From positions 142,218-206,217 of the forward strand of contig NZ_JARJHL010000016.1 of NCBI RefSeq assembly GCF_029309835.1: a stretch of 64,000 nucleotides of DNA, read 5' to 3'. The translations under genes and the position numbers were made by a program. The notes under the pieces were generated by a model. The model did no database searches. It worked only from the letters and a program-made list of their open reading frames with translations, and was not told where the DNA came from. The stretch is from Paracoccus sp. DMF-8 (lineage in GTDB: Bacteria > Pseudomonadota > Alphaproteobacteria > Rhodobacterales > Rhodobacteraceae). Below, one piece after another: positions 39,612 through 48,099 of the stretch; within the stretch, counting starts at the first letter, position 1; each line of letters starts with the position of its first letter.

Positions 39612-40307
39612 TCAGAGCTGGATCTGCTCCAGCACTTCGGGTTCGATCAGGGCGACCCCGGGCGGTAGGCCCGCCTTGAGCGCATCGGCATTCTGCGCCA
39701 GCACTGGGAAGGTGCGGTAATGGCAGGGGATCACGGTGCGGAAGTTGAAATATTTCCGCGCGGCCCATGCGGCGCGTTCCATGTCCATGGTGAAATGGCC
39801 GCCCGCCGACAGGATGCCGATATCGGGTTTGTGCAATTCACCCATCCATGCCATGTCGGCCATGATGTCGGTGTCGCCCGACAGATAGATGACCCGGCCC
39901 TCGCCCGCGATCATATAGCCCGATTCATGGCCGGTGTAGATCGGGCCGTCGGCCCCTTCCATCGACGAGGAATGCGAGGCATTGACCATCGTCACCTTGG
40001 CGCCGCCCAGATCGACGGTGCCGCCCTTGTTGAAGCCGATGCCCTCGATCCCCTCATGCGTCTGCCGTGTGTTGATCAGGTCATAGATGCCGACGACGGG
40101 GATTTTCAGCTCATGCGCGATGGACAGGGCGTCGCCGGTATGGTCGCCGTGACCGTGGGTCAGCAGGATATGGGTTGCGCCCGCTATGGCTTCGGCGCGG
40201 CGGTCTTCGGGAAACATCGGGTTTCCGGACAGCCACGGGTCGATCAGAATGACTGCGCTTTCGATTTCAAGCCGGAAACCGGAATGACCAAGCCAGGTCA
40301 GTTTCAT
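39612..40307 (-). CDS. Metal-dependent hydrolase, metallo-beta-lactamase fold (UPF0173)
   Basis: 231 residues. The metal-binding motif THGHGDHTGD (HxHxDH) follows ILIDPWLSGNP, and later ligands appear in MVNASHSSS, LSGDTDIM and VIPCHYRTF. UPF0173 members are small cytoplasmic zinc hydrolases of unknown substrate. Single gene with its own terminator; a short gap of 38 bases separates it from the upstream AEC gene, so they may share a transcript. Confidence 0.92.
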   Translation of the reverse strand: MKLTWLGHSGFRLEIESAVILIDPWLSGNPMFPEDRRAEAIAGATHILLTHGHGDHTGDALSIAHELKIPVVGIYDLINTRQTHEGIEGIGFNKGGTVDLGGAKVTMVNASHSSSMEGADGPIYTGHESGYMIAGEGRVIYLSGDTDIMADMAWMGELHKPDIGILSAGGHFTMDMERAAWAARKYFNFRTVIPCHYRTFPVLAQNADALKAGLPPGVALIEPEVLEQIQL

Positions 40308-40345
40308 GATATGCTCCTTTTTGCAGCGGAATGGACGGGCGGCCC

Positions 40346-41254
40346 TCAGGAAAAGGCCGAAAGAACAAAGGGGATGCTGACAACGGCCAGCAGGGTCTGC
40401 CAGGTCAGGATGTCGGCATAAAGATCAGCGTCTCCGCCCATCTGGCGGGCGACGATATAGCCATTGGCGGCGGTCGGAACCGAGGTGGCGATCAGCCCGG
40501 CCACCATCAGATCGGCGGCAAGGCCAAGATGGCGGCCCAGCATCCAGAAGATCGCGGGCAGCGCGAGCAGCTTGATCCCGACGCCCAGCCACAGCGCCGG
40601 ATAGACCGACCACAGCCGGTCGATCTGGATGCCCGCCCCGACGATCAGCAGGCTGGCAGGTATAGCCGATGCGCCCAGCATGTCCAGCCCCTGGGTCACG
40701 GGCGGCGGAATGCGCAGATGCAGCAGGTTCAGCGCCAGCCCCGCCGTGCAGCCCAAAATCAGCGGATTGGTGACGACCGCGCGCAGCATCCGCCCCAGGC
40801 TGCCGCCCGCGCTGCCCCAGATCGCCAGCACCAGGATATTCGCCAGATTGACCGCGGGGATCAGAAAGGCCATCGCGACCGACACCAGCGCCGTGCCCTT
40901 GGCCCCCATCATCTGCGACGCCATCGCCAGCGAGACAAAGGCGTTCCACCGCGTCGAGGTCGCGAACAGCGTGGTGAATTGCTGATTCGGCAGCGACAGC
41001 ACGGGTTTCAGCACAAAGGCCGCCAGCCCGGCGATCCAGACCGCCGCGATCAGCGCCATCGAAAACGGACCGATCCGCGACCAGTCCAAATCGGCGCGAT
41101 AGACGGAAACCAGCATGATGGCCGGGAAAAACAGCCGGTAGCAGCACAGCTCGATCCCCGACCATGCGCTGGCCGGGACCAGGCCGCTGCGGCGGGCCAG
41201 ATAGCCGATCGCGACCAGAAGCGCGATGGGGATGATGGCAACGGTTGCTGACAT
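40346..41254 (-). CDS. AEC-family permease
   Basis: 302 residues from [20 protein letters not shown], about ten membrane segments, of the auxin efflux carrier type with a [21 protein letters not shown] centre and [19 protein letters not shown] near the end. Bacterial relatives move malate, malonate or other carboxylates; substrate not predictable. The long upstream in-frame extension is Arg/Pro-rich and rejected. Divergent from gatC, 127 bases apart. Confidence 0.88.
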   Translation of the reverse strand: MSATVAIIPIALLVAIGYLARRSGLVPASAWSGIELCCYRLFFPAIMLVSVYRADLDWSRIGPFSMALIAAVWIAGLAAFVLKPVLSLPNQQFTTLFATSTRWNAFVSLAMASQMMGAKGTALVSVAMAFLIPAVNLANILVLAIWGSAGGSLGRMLRAVVTNPLILGCTAGLALNLLHLRIPPPVTQGLDMLGASAIPASLLIVGAGIQIDRLWSVYPALWLGVGIKLLALPAIFWMLGRHLGLAADLMVAGLIATSVPTAANGYIVARQMGGDADLYADILTWQTLLAVVSIPFVLSAFS

Positions 41255-41381
41255 GGCGGCACATTGCTGCGGCGCGGCGCAGCGGTCAATCCCGCTTTCC
41301 GACGGGGCGCGCGGGGCGCGCAAGCCGCTTGCCCCGGTTCTTCGTGGCGGGTAAACCCTGCGCCAAGCGAAAGGAAATCCC

Positions 41382-41669
41382 ATGTCGATCACCCAGGACG
41401 AAGCCCGCAAGGTCGCCCATCTGGCGCGTATCGCGGTCGATCAGGCCGATCTGCCCGCGCTTGCGGAAAAGCTGAACGGCATCCTGCATTTCATGGAACA
41501 GTTGAACGAGGTCGATGTCGACGGCGTCGAGCCGATGACCGGGGTCGAACCCATGCGCCTCAAGCGCCGTCAGGATATCGTCACCGATGGCGAGATGCAG
41601 GACAAGGTGCTGGCGAATGCGCCCGATGCGCGCGAAGGCTTTTTCGCAGTCCCGAAGGTGGTGGAATGA
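41382..41669 (+). CDS. gatC: Aspartyl/glutamyl-tRNA amidotransferase subunit C
   Basis: 95 residues, full length: [20 protein letters not shown] at the N-terminus, then [25 protein letters not shown] and a C-terminal FFAVPKVVE. It stabilises GatA in the GatCAB complex that converts Glu-tRNA-Gln (and Asp-tRNA-Asn) to the amide forms. Stop overlaps the gatA start (ATGA). gatB is not in the window. Confidence 0.96.
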   Translation: MSITQDEARKVAHLARIAVDQADLPALAEKLNGILHFMEQLNEVDVDGVEPMTGVEPMRLKRRQDIVTDGEMQDKVLANAPDAREGFFAVPKVVE

Positions 41670-43147
41670 GCGAACTGAACACACTGACCATTGCCGAGGC
41701 CCGTGACCGTCTGCGCGCCCGCGATGTGACCGCGACCGAACTGACCGAAGCCTGCCTTGGCGCGATCGACGCGGCGGGCGCGCTGAACGCATTCGTCCAC
41801 AAGACGCCGGAAATCGCCCGCAGGATGGCGGCGGAGGCCGATCAGCGTCTGGCGCAGGGCGATGCCCCGGCGATGTGCGGCATCCCCTTGGGGATAAAGG
41901 ATCTTTTCTGCACGACCGGGGTTGCGACGCAGGCCGCCAGCCGAATTCTGGAAGGTTTCCGCCCCGAATATGAATCGACCGTGACCCAAAACCTGTGGGA
42001 CGCGGGCGCGGTCATGCTGGGCAAGCTGAACATGGACGAATTCGCCATGGGTTCGTCCAACGAAACCAGCGTCTACGGCAATGCCGTGAACCCGTGGAAG
42101 GTCGATGACCGGCAGTTGACGCCGGGCGGTTCTTCGGGCGGGTCGGCGGCGGCTGTCGCGGCGGATCTGTGTCTGGCGGCGACCGGGACGGATACCGGCG
42201 GCTCGATCCGCCAACCTGCGGCGTTTACGGGCACGGTCGGGCTGAAGCCGACCTATGGCCGGGTCAGCCGGTGGGGCACGATTGCCTTTGCCAGCTCGCT
42301 GGATCAGGCCGGGCCGATGACGAAAACCGTGCGCGATGCGGCGATCATGCTGGGCGCGATGGCTTCGGTCGATGACAAGGATCTGACCAGCGCCGACCGC
42401 CCGGTGCCCGATTACGAAGCCGCCCTGACCGGCGATATTCGCGGCAAGAAGATCGGCATTCCGCGCGAATACCGCATGGATGGCATGCCCGCCGAAATCG
42501 ACGCGATGTGGCAGCAGGCGGCGGATATGCTGCGCGATGCGGGTGCTGAAATCGTCGACATCAGCCTGCCGCATACCAAATACGCGCTGCCCGCCTATTA
42601 TGTGATTGCCCCGGCGGAAGCGTCGTCGAACCTCGCCCGTTACGATGGCGTGCGCTCTGGCCGCCGCGCGAAACTGGGCGCGGGCGATGGCATCAACGAC
42701 ATGTATGAAAAGACCCGCGCCGAAGGTTTCGGCCCCGAGGTCCAGCGCCGCGTCATGGTCGGGACCTATGTGCTGTCGGCGGGGTTCTACGACGCCTATT
42801 ACAACCGCGCCCGCAAGGTCCGCGCGCTGATCAAGCGCGATTTCGATCAGGCCTATGCCAGCGGCATCGACGCGATCCTGACGCCCGCGACGCCTTCGGC
42901 GGCGTTTGGGCTGGGGGAAATGGCGGATGCCGATCCGGTGCAGATGTATCTGAACGACGTCTTTACCGTGACGGTGAACCTTGCCGGTCTGCCGGGGATT
43001 TCGGTGCCCGTGGGGCTGGACAAACAGGGCCTGCCGCTTGGCATGCAACTGATCGGGCGTCCCTGGGACGAAGGCGGCTTGCTGAATTTCGCGCAGGTGC
43101 TTGAAAGCGCGGCGGGATTTGTGGCGAAGCCGGGCCGCTGGTGGTAG
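41666..43147 (+). CDS. gatA: Aspartyl/glutamyl-tRNA amidotransferase subunit A
   Basis: 493 residues of the amidase-signature family. The Ser-cisSer-Lys triad is visible: Lys78 in [10 protein letters not shown], cis-Ser about 156 in PGGSSGGS, nucleophile Ser180 in [12 protein letters not shown]. It frees ammonia from glutamine for transamidation. Starts within the gatC stop; the gene after it is a separate lipoprotein 28 bases on. Confidence 0.97.
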   Translation: MSELNTLTIAEARDRLRARDVTATELTEACLGAIDAAGALNAFVHKTPEIARRMAAEADQRLAQGDAPAMCGIPLGIKDLFCTTGVATQAASRILEGFRPEYESTVTQNLWDAGAVMLGKLNMDEFAMGSSNETSVYGNAVNPWKVDDRQLTPGGSSGGSAAAVAADLCLAATGTDTGGSIRQPAAFTGTVGLKPTYGRVSRWGTIAFASSLDQAGPMTKTVRDAAIMLGAMASVDDKDLTSADRPVPDYEAALTGDIRGKKIGIPREYRMDGMPAEIDAMWQQAADMLRDAGAEIVDISLPHTKYALPAYYVIAPAEASSNLARYDGVRSGRRAKLGAGDGINDMYEKTRAEGFGPEVQRRVMVGTYVLSAGFYDAYYNRARKVRALIKRDFDQAYASGIDAILTPATPSAAFGLGEMADADPVQMYLNDVFTVTVNLAGLPGISVPVGLDKQGLPLGMQLIGRPWDEGGLLNFAQVLESAAGFVAKPGRWW

Positions 43148-43175
43148 GTTTGGGACGAAATCATAGGACGTGGAC

Positions 43176-43748
43176 ATGCGCAAGCTGACGATTCTGGCCG
43201 TTCTGGCGGTTGCCGCCTGTGGTGAAAATGCGGGATGGAACCCGAATTACACCATGAACTCAACGCAATACGGTGAATACCTGCGTGAACGCGAAGTTGC
43301 GTTGAGGGGCGAGGCGCCCGCGCCCACCGCGATCCCGGTCAAGCTGCCCGCCAAGGCGCCGACCGCTGCTGATATCGCCGGAACCGCCCAGACCGGGCAG
43401 GCCGCCGCCGCTACCCCCGCTGCTGCTGCGACCGGGGCCGCCGATGCGCCGCAACTGCCTGCGAATGCGCAGCGCGCCACGACCGGTCCCTATCCCGGTT
43501 CGACCCCGGTGCTGGTGCGCTATGCCCATGCCGAAAACCGCAACCCCGGCACGACCGCCTATCCACGCAGCAATGCCAATGCGAATGCGGCCAGCCGCGC
43601 CTGCATGACCTATGCCAATCCGGCGGCGGCGCAGACCGCCTTTATCGCGGCAGGCGGCCCGCTGGTCGATGCGCGCGGCATGGACCCGGATGGCGACGGT
43701 TTTGTCTGCGGATGGGACCCGCGCCCCTACCGCCAGCCGCAGCTTTGA
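43176..43748 (+). CDS. Lipoprotein with excalibur-like C-terminus
   Basis: 190 residues from ATG 43176 (MRKLTILAVLAVAAC, lipobox VAAC); a GTG six bases upstream is less likely. An Ala/Pro-rich central linker leads to a C-terminal region ACMTYANPAAAQTAFIAAGG...GMDPDGDGFVCGWDP, which resembles the excalibur calcium-binding motif (DxDxDGxxC) of surface proteins. Function unknown. The last four bases overlap the amidase gene start. Confidence 0.8.
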   Translation: MRKLTILAVLAVAACGENAGWNPNYTMNSTQYGEYLREREVALRGEAPAPTAIPVKLPAKAPTAADIAGTAQTGQAAAATPAAAATGAADAPQLPANAQRATTGPYPGSTPVLVRYAHAENRNPGTTAYPRSNANANAASRACMTYANPAAAQTAFIAAGGPLVDARGMDPDGDGFVCGWDPRPYRQPQL

Positions 43749-44377
43749 CTCACCCCTCGCCGAATTGCGGCGAGCGGCGGGGCGGCCAGCGCCCGGAATT
43801 GATCGTGCTGCATTACACGGGCATGGCCGATGCGGGTTCTGCCCGTGACCGGCTTTGCGATCCCGCGGCCGAGGTTTCGGCCCATTGGCTTGTGCTGGAA
43901 GACGGCCGGGCCGAGGCGCTTGTTCCCGAAGAATTGCGGGCCCGGCATGCGGGCGCGGGGACATGGCAGGGGCGCGACGATGTCAATTCCCGCTCGATCG
44001 GGATCGAGATCGTCAATCCCGGCGACCGGCCCTTTCCGGCGCTACAGATGCTGGGTCTTGAACGCCTGATGCAGGGCATCATGGCGCGCTGGCAGATCCC
44101 CGCCAGCGGCGTCATCGGCCATTCCGACATGGCGCCGGGCCGCAAGATCGACCCCGGTCCCCGATTCGACTGGCGCAGGCTGGCGCTTGGCGGTTTGGCG
44201 ATCTGGCCAGAGGAGCCGGGGCCGGATCTGCCGCTGGCGGCGAGCCTGGACCGCATCGGCTATCCGCAGGCGGATGCCGGGGTCCGACTTGCCGCCTTTC
44301 GCCTGCGTTTTCGGCCCTGGGCCAGCGGGTCCGAGGATGAAATGGATCGCCGGATCGCCGCCGCCGTGGCAGGCTGA
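43745..44377 (+). CDS. N-acetylmuramoyl-L-alanine amidase (AmiD/Amidase_2 type)
   Basis: 210 residues from TTG 43745, which overlaps the preceding stop (TTGA); the longer in-frame start lies inside the lipoprotein gene. Zinc-amidase motifs: LIVLHYTGM with the first His, RSIGIEIVNPGD with the catalytic Glu, VIGHSDMAPGRKIDPGP with the other His, then a C-terminal peptidoglycan-binding-like part (RIGYPQADAGVRLAAFRLRF). No signal peptide is visible, so it may act in the cytoplasm on recycled muropeptides, like AmpD, although the layout is AmiD-like. Confidence 0.88.
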   Translation: MTHPSPNCGERRGGQRPELIVLHYTGMADAGSARDRLCDPAAEVSAHWLVLEDGRAEALVPEELRARHAGAGTWQGRDDVNSRSIGIEIVNPGDRPFPALQMLGLERLMQGIMARWQIPASGVIGHSDMAPGRKIDPGPRFDWRRLALGGLAIWPEEPGPDLPLAASLDRIGYPQADAGVRLAAFRLRFRPWASGSEDEMDRRIAAAVAG

Positions 44378-44398
44378 TCCGCGAAAACCCGAGGTGGC

Positions 44399-44824
44399 AT
44401 GACAACCGACCCCGAACCCTTCCACAGACAGGGCGCCTGCCATTGCGGTGCGGTGCGATTCACCGTGCATTTGTCCGAGGGTCTGGGTAGCGCAAGGCGC
44501 TGCGATTGCAGCTTTTGCCGGATGCGCGGCGCGGTTGCCGTCACCGCGCGCGTCGGTGATCTGCAGATCACCGAAGGGGCGGCGCATCTGACCCTGTATC
44601 AGTTCGGAACCGCCACGGCGAAACACTGGTTTTGCAGCATTTGCGGTATCTATACGCACCATCAGCGACGTTCGAACCCGCAGGAATACGGGGTGAATGC
44701 TGCCTGTCTTGACGGGCTCAGCCCTTTTGACTTTCGTGAATTGCAGGTGCTGAACGGGCGCGAACATTCCAGTGATGGCGGTGGTCGGCAGGTGTCGGGC
44801 GTGCTGCGCTACGACCCCGGCTAA
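44399..44824 (+). CDS. GFA-family zinc protein
   Basis: 141 residues. Cysteine motifs of the glutathione-dependent formaldehyde-activating (GFA/CENP-V) fold: GACHCGAVRF, CDCSFCRMRG and WFCSICGIYTHH. Such proteins bind two zinc ions; most bacterial members have no proven activity on formaldehyde. 21 bases after the amidase gene. Convergent with rlmJ, overlapping it by four bases. Confidence 0.9.
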   Translation: MTTDPEPFHRQGACHCGAVRFTVHLSEGLGSARRCDCSFCRMRGAVAVTARVGDLQITEGAAHLTLYQFGTATAKHWFCSICGIYTHHQRRSNPQEYGVNAACLDGLSPFDFRELQVLNGREHSSDGGGRQVSGVLRYDPG

Positions 44825-45597
44825 AGCGCGGCGAAGATGCGGCTTAGCCGTGCGGTTTCGTCCCGGATGCCATAGGGCGGGTTCACGACGAACATGCCCG
44901 AACCGACCATGCCGTGACCGGGGCGGGCGGGGGCAAAGCCGACCTCGTGCAGCAAAGCCTCGGGGAAATTGGCGGCCAGCGACCCGATCATCGCCTTGTG
45001 GCGGTTGTCGGCCAGCAGCGGATACCACAGGGCAATCGTGCCGACGTTCCATTTTGCGGCGATGCGCTGAATGAAACGCGGGATCGTCTCGTAATCGGAT
45101 TTGACCTCGAAACTGGGGTCGATCAGTAGCATGCCGCGTCGCGGCGTCGGCGGGCACAGGGCGTTCGCCATCACGAAGCCGTCCTGATGGTGCAGCCTTG
45201 CGCCGGGGATATGGGGGGCCGGGGCCTCGGCCTCGGCCGGATGCAGTTCGGCCAGATCCATGCGGTCGTCCGGGCGCAGCAGATATTGCGCGATCAGGGG
45301 CGAGCCGGGATAGGCGTCCGGCCCGTGCCAGCCCCGGATCGCGGTCAGGGCCTGCAGCAGGGGATGGCCGGGGGGCAGCCAGCCTTCGGTCAGCGCGCGG
45401 GTGATGCCCGCCTGCGCCTCGCCCGTGCGGGTCGATTCCGCGCCCGACAGGTCGTAAAGCCCGCGCCCGGCATGGGTTTCCAGGTAGCTGAGCGGTTTCG
45501 GTTTCCGCACCAGATAGTCCAGCATCGACGCCAGCAGCGCGTGCTTGTGAAAATCGGCCAGATTCCCGGCGTGATAGGCGTGCTGATAGGACAACAT
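44821..45597 (-). CDS. rlmJ: 23S rRNA (adenine2030-N6)-methyltransferase
   Basis: 258 residues from MLSYQHAYHAGNLADFHKH, the RlmJ start; an upstream in-frame extension runs into the hairpin array and is rejected. SAM-binding THAGRGLYDLSG and the catalytic LIDPSFE (D-P-S-F/Y) are present, and MVNPPYGIRDE-like FVVNPPYG near the end. It methylates A2030 of 23S rRNA. It lies 36 bases downstream of the last hairpin of the CcsR-type array, whose T run should stop transcription before it, so it needs its own promoter or read-through. Confidence 0.94.
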   Translation of the reverse strand: MLSYQHAYHAGNLADFHKHALLASMLDYLVRKPKPLSYLETHAGRGLYDLSGAESTRTGEAQAGITRALTEGWLPPGHPLLQALTAIRGWHGPDAYPGSPLIAQYLLRPDDRMDLAELHPAEAEAPAPHIPGARLHHQDGFVMANALCPPTPRRGMLLIDPSFEVKSDYETIPRFIQRIAAKWNVGTIALWYPLLADNRHKAMIGSLAANFPEALLHEVGFAPARPGHGMVGSGMFVVNPPYGIRDETARLSRIFAAL

Positions 45598-45620
45598 GTC
45601 CCGCGCATAATCCGCATTGC

Positions 45621-45698
45621 TGAAAATGAAAAGCGGCGATGCCCAGGGAGGAGGAGGGGCATCGCCGCGCAACGCTGGCCCGGGGAGGAGGAGGGGCC
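45621..45698 (-). ncRNA. CcsR/cuckoo-type small RNA, unit 4, with terminator
   Basis: Read on the minus strand: a short hairpin (stem 45677-45681/45694-45698) then a 12-bp perfect hairpin (45657-45668 with 45633-45644). Both loops carry CTCCTCC(CC), complementary to Shine-Dalgarno sequences. TTTTCATTTTC follows (45632-45622), a clear Rho-independent end for the whole array. Two anti-SD loops per RNA is the design of CcsR RNAs of Rhodobacter sphaeroides and the wider cuckoo RNA family. Confidence 0.8.
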
Positions 45699-45708
45699 GC
45701 GTATATGT

Positions 45709-45774
45709 GCGGCAATGGCTGGGAGGAGGAGTGCCATCGCCGCGAACGATCAGTCCCGAGGAGGAGGAGGGGAC
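45709..45774 (-). ncRNA. CcsR/cuckoo-type small RNA, unit 3
   Basis: Minus strand: short hairpin with stem 45753-45757/45770-45774 (GTCCC/GGGAC) and a long one, 45709-45719 with 45733-45743 (11 bp, one mismatch). Both loops hold CTCCTCC. It is preceded by GGAATACG and followed by the AU-rich linker ACATATACG, likely a processing site. Confidence 0.78.
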
Positions 45775-45808
45775 CGCCGTATTCCGTTCCGCCCGTGGCG
45801 GAGATTAT

Positions 45809-45883
45809 GGCGACGGCACCCAGGGAGGAGGAGAGGTGCCGTCGCCGTTCCAACAAGGCTCATGGGAGGAGGAGAGAGCCTTG
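45809..45883 (-). ncRNA. CcsR/cuckoo-type small RNA, unit 2
   Basis: Minus strand: 8-bp hairpin CAAGGCTC/GAGCCTTG (45854-45861, 45876-45883), then a perfect 12-bp hairpin (45809-45820, 45835-45846). Loops TCTCCTCCTCCC(A/T) expose the anti-SD motif. Preceded by GGAATACGA, followed by ATAATCTCC. Confidence 0.8.
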
Positions 45884-45893
45884 TCGTATTCCT

Positions 45894-45964
45894 GGCGGCA
45901 CCCCAGGGAGGAGGAGAGGGGGTGCCGCCGAAACCCAGGCCCAGGGAGGAGGAGAGGGGCCGGG
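45894..45964 (-). ncRNA. CcsR/cuckoo-type small RNA, unit 1
   Basis: Minus strand: first hairpin with stem 45938-45942/45957-45961 extended past a bulged A by CCC/GGG (45934-45936, 45962-45964), then a perfect 11-bp hairpin (45894-45904, 45919-45929). Loops CTCTCCTCCTCCCT. It begins ten bases after the stop of the DUF1127 gene, the same arrangement as ccsR1 after its DUF1127 gene in R. sphaeroides. Confidence 0.8.
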
Positions 45965-45974
45965 TAATTCCGTG

Positions 45975-46190
45975 TCAGTGCCGCGCTGCCGCCTCGTGGG
46001 CGATGCGGCGGATTTCCGGGCGATAGATGCCCAGGTCGCGCAGTTCCGCGTCAGTCAGCGCGTTCAATTCGTTGACCGTCTGGAGATAGACCGCGCGATG
46101 TGCGAAGTAATCTGCGACCGACTGCATCAGCGAGCCGAGATAACCGGCGACGCGCGAGGCTGCTCCATGATTCAGATCAAGGACTGCCAT
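45975..46190 (-). CDS. DUF1127 small protein (CcaF1-like)
   Basis: 71 residues: a polar N-terminus (MAVLDLNHGAASRV) and the DUF1127 signature LNALTDAELRDLGIYRPEIRRIAHEA. In R. sphaeroides the equivalent gene (RSP_6037, CcaF1) is transcribed with the CcsR RNAs under RpoH control, binds RNA and influences their maturation; I assign the same role by position and family. GGAAACGG upstream of ATG 46188-46190 may act as ribosome site. Confidence 0.92.
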   Translation of the reverse strand: MAVLDLNHGAASRVAGYLGSLMQSVADYFAHRAVYLQTVNELNALTDAELRDLGIYRPEIRRIAHEAAARH

Positions 46191-46350
46191 TTTCCGTTTC
46201 CTACCATTCTTGCTATCAGCGCCCGGCCGGATTGCCCTGCGCTTCCGATGAACCCAAGATGGCGCAGTTTCTGCATCTGCACAATAGACACGTCGCGATT
46301 GCTGCCATGCAGAGACCGCATGGCTCGCCTCTAGATCGTTAATTTTGCCG

Positions 46351-46379
46351 GATAAAATAAATGTGAGCGCTAAAATCAA
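46351..46379 (-). promoter_or_regulatory. Candidate promoter for the DUF1127-CcsR transcript
   Basis: On the minus strand TTGATT (46379-46374), 17 bases, TTTATC (46356-46351) in an AT-rich stretch, giving a leader of about 150 bases before the DUF1127 start. The match is fair for a housekeeping or heat-shock-type sigma factor and cannot separate them. The rest of the 331-base gap 46191-46521 shows no coding frame or stable hairpin; the apbC ribosome site AGGAGGAG is at its right end. Confidence 0.35.
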
Positions 46380-46521
46380 TTCTTGCTGCGTTGCAGAAAT
46401 GCATGGGCGGATTGGCAAGTGACGCGGGGTTCCGGTGGTTTAAGAGAGGTGGCGGGCAAGGCTTGCGGCTGGCGGTGAAGCTGCCATTCTGTCCCATTGA
46501 TATGCGGTCAGGAGGAGCGAC

Positions 46522-47634
46522 ATGGCGATTTCACGCAGCAGGGTTCTGGACGAACTTTCCCAGATCCGGATTCCGGGGGGGCAGGATCTTGTTTCGGCCG
46601 ATCTGATTCGCGCCCTGTCCATCGACGGCGGCACGATCCGATTCGTGATCGAGGTGTCGGATGCTGCCATGGCCAATGCCATGAAGGCCGCCGAGGCCGA
46701 GGCCGAACAGCGTTTGCGCGCCCTGCCCGAAGTGGAAAAGGTCTCGATCGTGATGACTGCGCCCGCCGGGGCCAAGCCCAACCAGCAGGTCGCGCGGTCG
46801 TCGGGTGCGGCGGGGGGCGCGGGTGCGCCGCCGCCCAATCTGCAGATCGGGCGCCATCCGACCCCGCAGGCCGGGCCGGAACAGGTCAAGGGTGTCGCGC
46901 GGATTCTGGCCATCGGCTCGGGCAAGGGCGGCGTCGGGAAATCGACCGTGACCTCGAACCTCGCGGTGGCGCTGGCGAAAAAGGGGCGCAAGGTCGGGGT
47001 GCTGGACGCCGATATCTACGGCCCCTCGCAGCCGCGCATGCTGGGCGTGACCGACCGGCCCAGCAGTGACGGGCAGGTGATCGAACCGTTGCACGCGCAT
47101 GGCGTCACCCTGATGTCGCTTGGCCTGATGATGAAGGATGGCGAGGCCGTGGTCTGGCGCGGTCCGATGCTGATGGGCGCGCTGCAGCAGATGCTGACCC
47201 AGGTGAACTGGGGCGAGCTGGACGTGCTGCTGGTCGATCTGCCCCCCGGCACCGGCGATGTGCAGCTGACCCTGTGCCAGAAAACCAATGTCACCGGCGC
47301 GATCATCGTGTCCACGCCGCAGGATGTGGCCCTGATCGACGCGCGCCGCGCCATCGACATGTTCGCCAAGCTGAAAACGCCGGTGCTGGGCCTGATCGAA
47401 AACATGTCGATGTATGTCTGTCCGAATTGCGGGCACGAGGCGCATCTGTTCGGTCACGGCGGCGTCGCTGCCGAAGCGGCGCGGCTGGATCTGCCCTTCC
47501 TTGGCGAATTGCCCCTGCAACTCGACGTGCGCCTGGCGGGCGATGCGGGCAGGCCCATCGCGGCGGGCGAGGGGCCTGTGGCCGATGCCTATGGCCGGCT
47601 GGCCGACCGGCTGATCGGCGGCGGCATGGCCTGA
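46522..47634 (+). CDS. apbC: Iron-sulfur cluster carrier protein, Mrp/ApbC family
   Basis: 370 residues. An N-terminal DUF59-like (MIP18) domain (about 1-85) precedes a low-complexity linker and a ParA/MinD-type ATPase: deviant Walker A GSGKGGVGKST at 132-142, LDADIYGPSQPRML, VDLPPGTGD, and the cluster-binding CxxC at Cys300 and Cys303 (MYVCPNCGH). It carries Fe-S clusters to apoproteins. An excellent AGGAGGAG lies seven bases before ATG 46522. Monocistronic, with a hairpin after it. Confidence 0.95.
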   Translation: MAISRSRVLDELSQIRIPGGQDLVSADLIRALSIDGGTIRFVIEVSDAAMANAMKAAEAEAEQRLRALPEVEKVSIVMTAPAGAKPNQQVARSSGAAGGAGAPPPNLQIGRHPTPQAGPEQVKGVARILAIGSGKGGVGKSTVTSNLAVALAKKGRKVGVLDADIYGPSQPRMLGVTDRPSSDGQVIEPLHAHGVTLMSLGLMMKDGEAVVWRGPMLMGALQQMLTQVNWGELDVLLVDLPPGTGDVQLTLCQKTNVTGAIIVSTPQDVALIDARRAIDMFAKLKTPVLGLIENMSMYVCPNCGHEAHLFGHGGVAAEAARLDLPFLGELPLQLDVRLAGDAGRPIAAGEGPVADAYGRLADRLIGGGMA

Positions 47635-47661
47635 GCGTTCCCACGACCGATAATATGATGG

Positions 47662-47686
47662 CGCCCGGAACCTGATGGTCCGGGCG
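47662..47686 (+). terminator. Hairpin after apbC
   Basis: CGCCCGGA-A-CC paired with GGTCCGGGCG around loop TGAT (47662-47686, one bulged A), 27 bases after the stop. No T run; likely a terminator-like 3' end. Confidence 0.55.
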
Positions 47687-48099
47687 TCCTGATTCTGCGG
47701 CAGGGATTTGGCGGCCGGGCGGTTCCGGGAATATCCGGGAATGGCCGGCCGGGGGCGCCACGGGGCGTCGGGAATTCATGGGACTGGTGCCGAACCTTCG
47801 AATCACCGCGCCGTGAAACACCGTGATTCGGGCCGCCGGAATGCCCTTTCCCGCGCCGGGCGCAGGCAATATTGATGTCTTGCGGTTTGGCTTGCGTCGG
47901 ATTTGGGAAAACCTGGGATTTATATGCCACAGGTCCATCCCCACAAGATGTAGTGGTTGTTTTGTCTGCGGGAACGAAACCTGCATGAGCTTGTCGCGCT
48001 ATGTGACGGTTTTCATGGTCTGTTCCTGTCGCGCGCAAGCCGTTGTCACGCTGTGTGACCAAACAAACCCGTTGCTTCCCATGAATTCCCATGGCATCC
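47687..48099. other. Long non-coding region upstream of the dcw cluster
   Basis: About 410 bases with no frame of coding character on either strand; frames that are open here lack family resemblance and a ribosome site. It should contain the dcw promoter(s). The only distinct element I see is the near-palindrome CCACAAGATGTAGTGG at 47941-47956. The segment around 48060-48100 contains TTGCTT and AT-richer sequence that may hold the -35/-10 of the leader RNA, without a convincing -10. Confidence 0.5.
47941..47956. promoter_or_regulatory. 16-bp near-palindrome, NrdR-box-like
   Basis: CCACAAGATGTAGTGG has perfect outer arms (CCAC/GTGG) and 12 of 16 positions two-fold symmetric. It resembles the CACxATATxGTG-type box of the ribonucleotide-reductase regulator NrdR, and lies about 150 bases before the presumed start of the mraZ leader RNA. 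No nrd gene is present, so the identity is a guess. Confidence 0.3.

Noticed and set aside
45633..45964. CRISPR-like array
   Set aside because: The repeated word is only about 11 bases and each copy is enclosed by its own inverted repeat, with no equal-length spacers and no cas genes. It fits hairpin RNAs.
45617..46334. Plus-strand open frames through the repeat array, giving Pro-Arg-Glu-rich repeats
   Set aside because: The repeats come from the fixed GGGAGGAGGAG loops on the non-transcribed strand; frames lack start context and run antisense to the DUF1127 gene and the hairpin RNAs.
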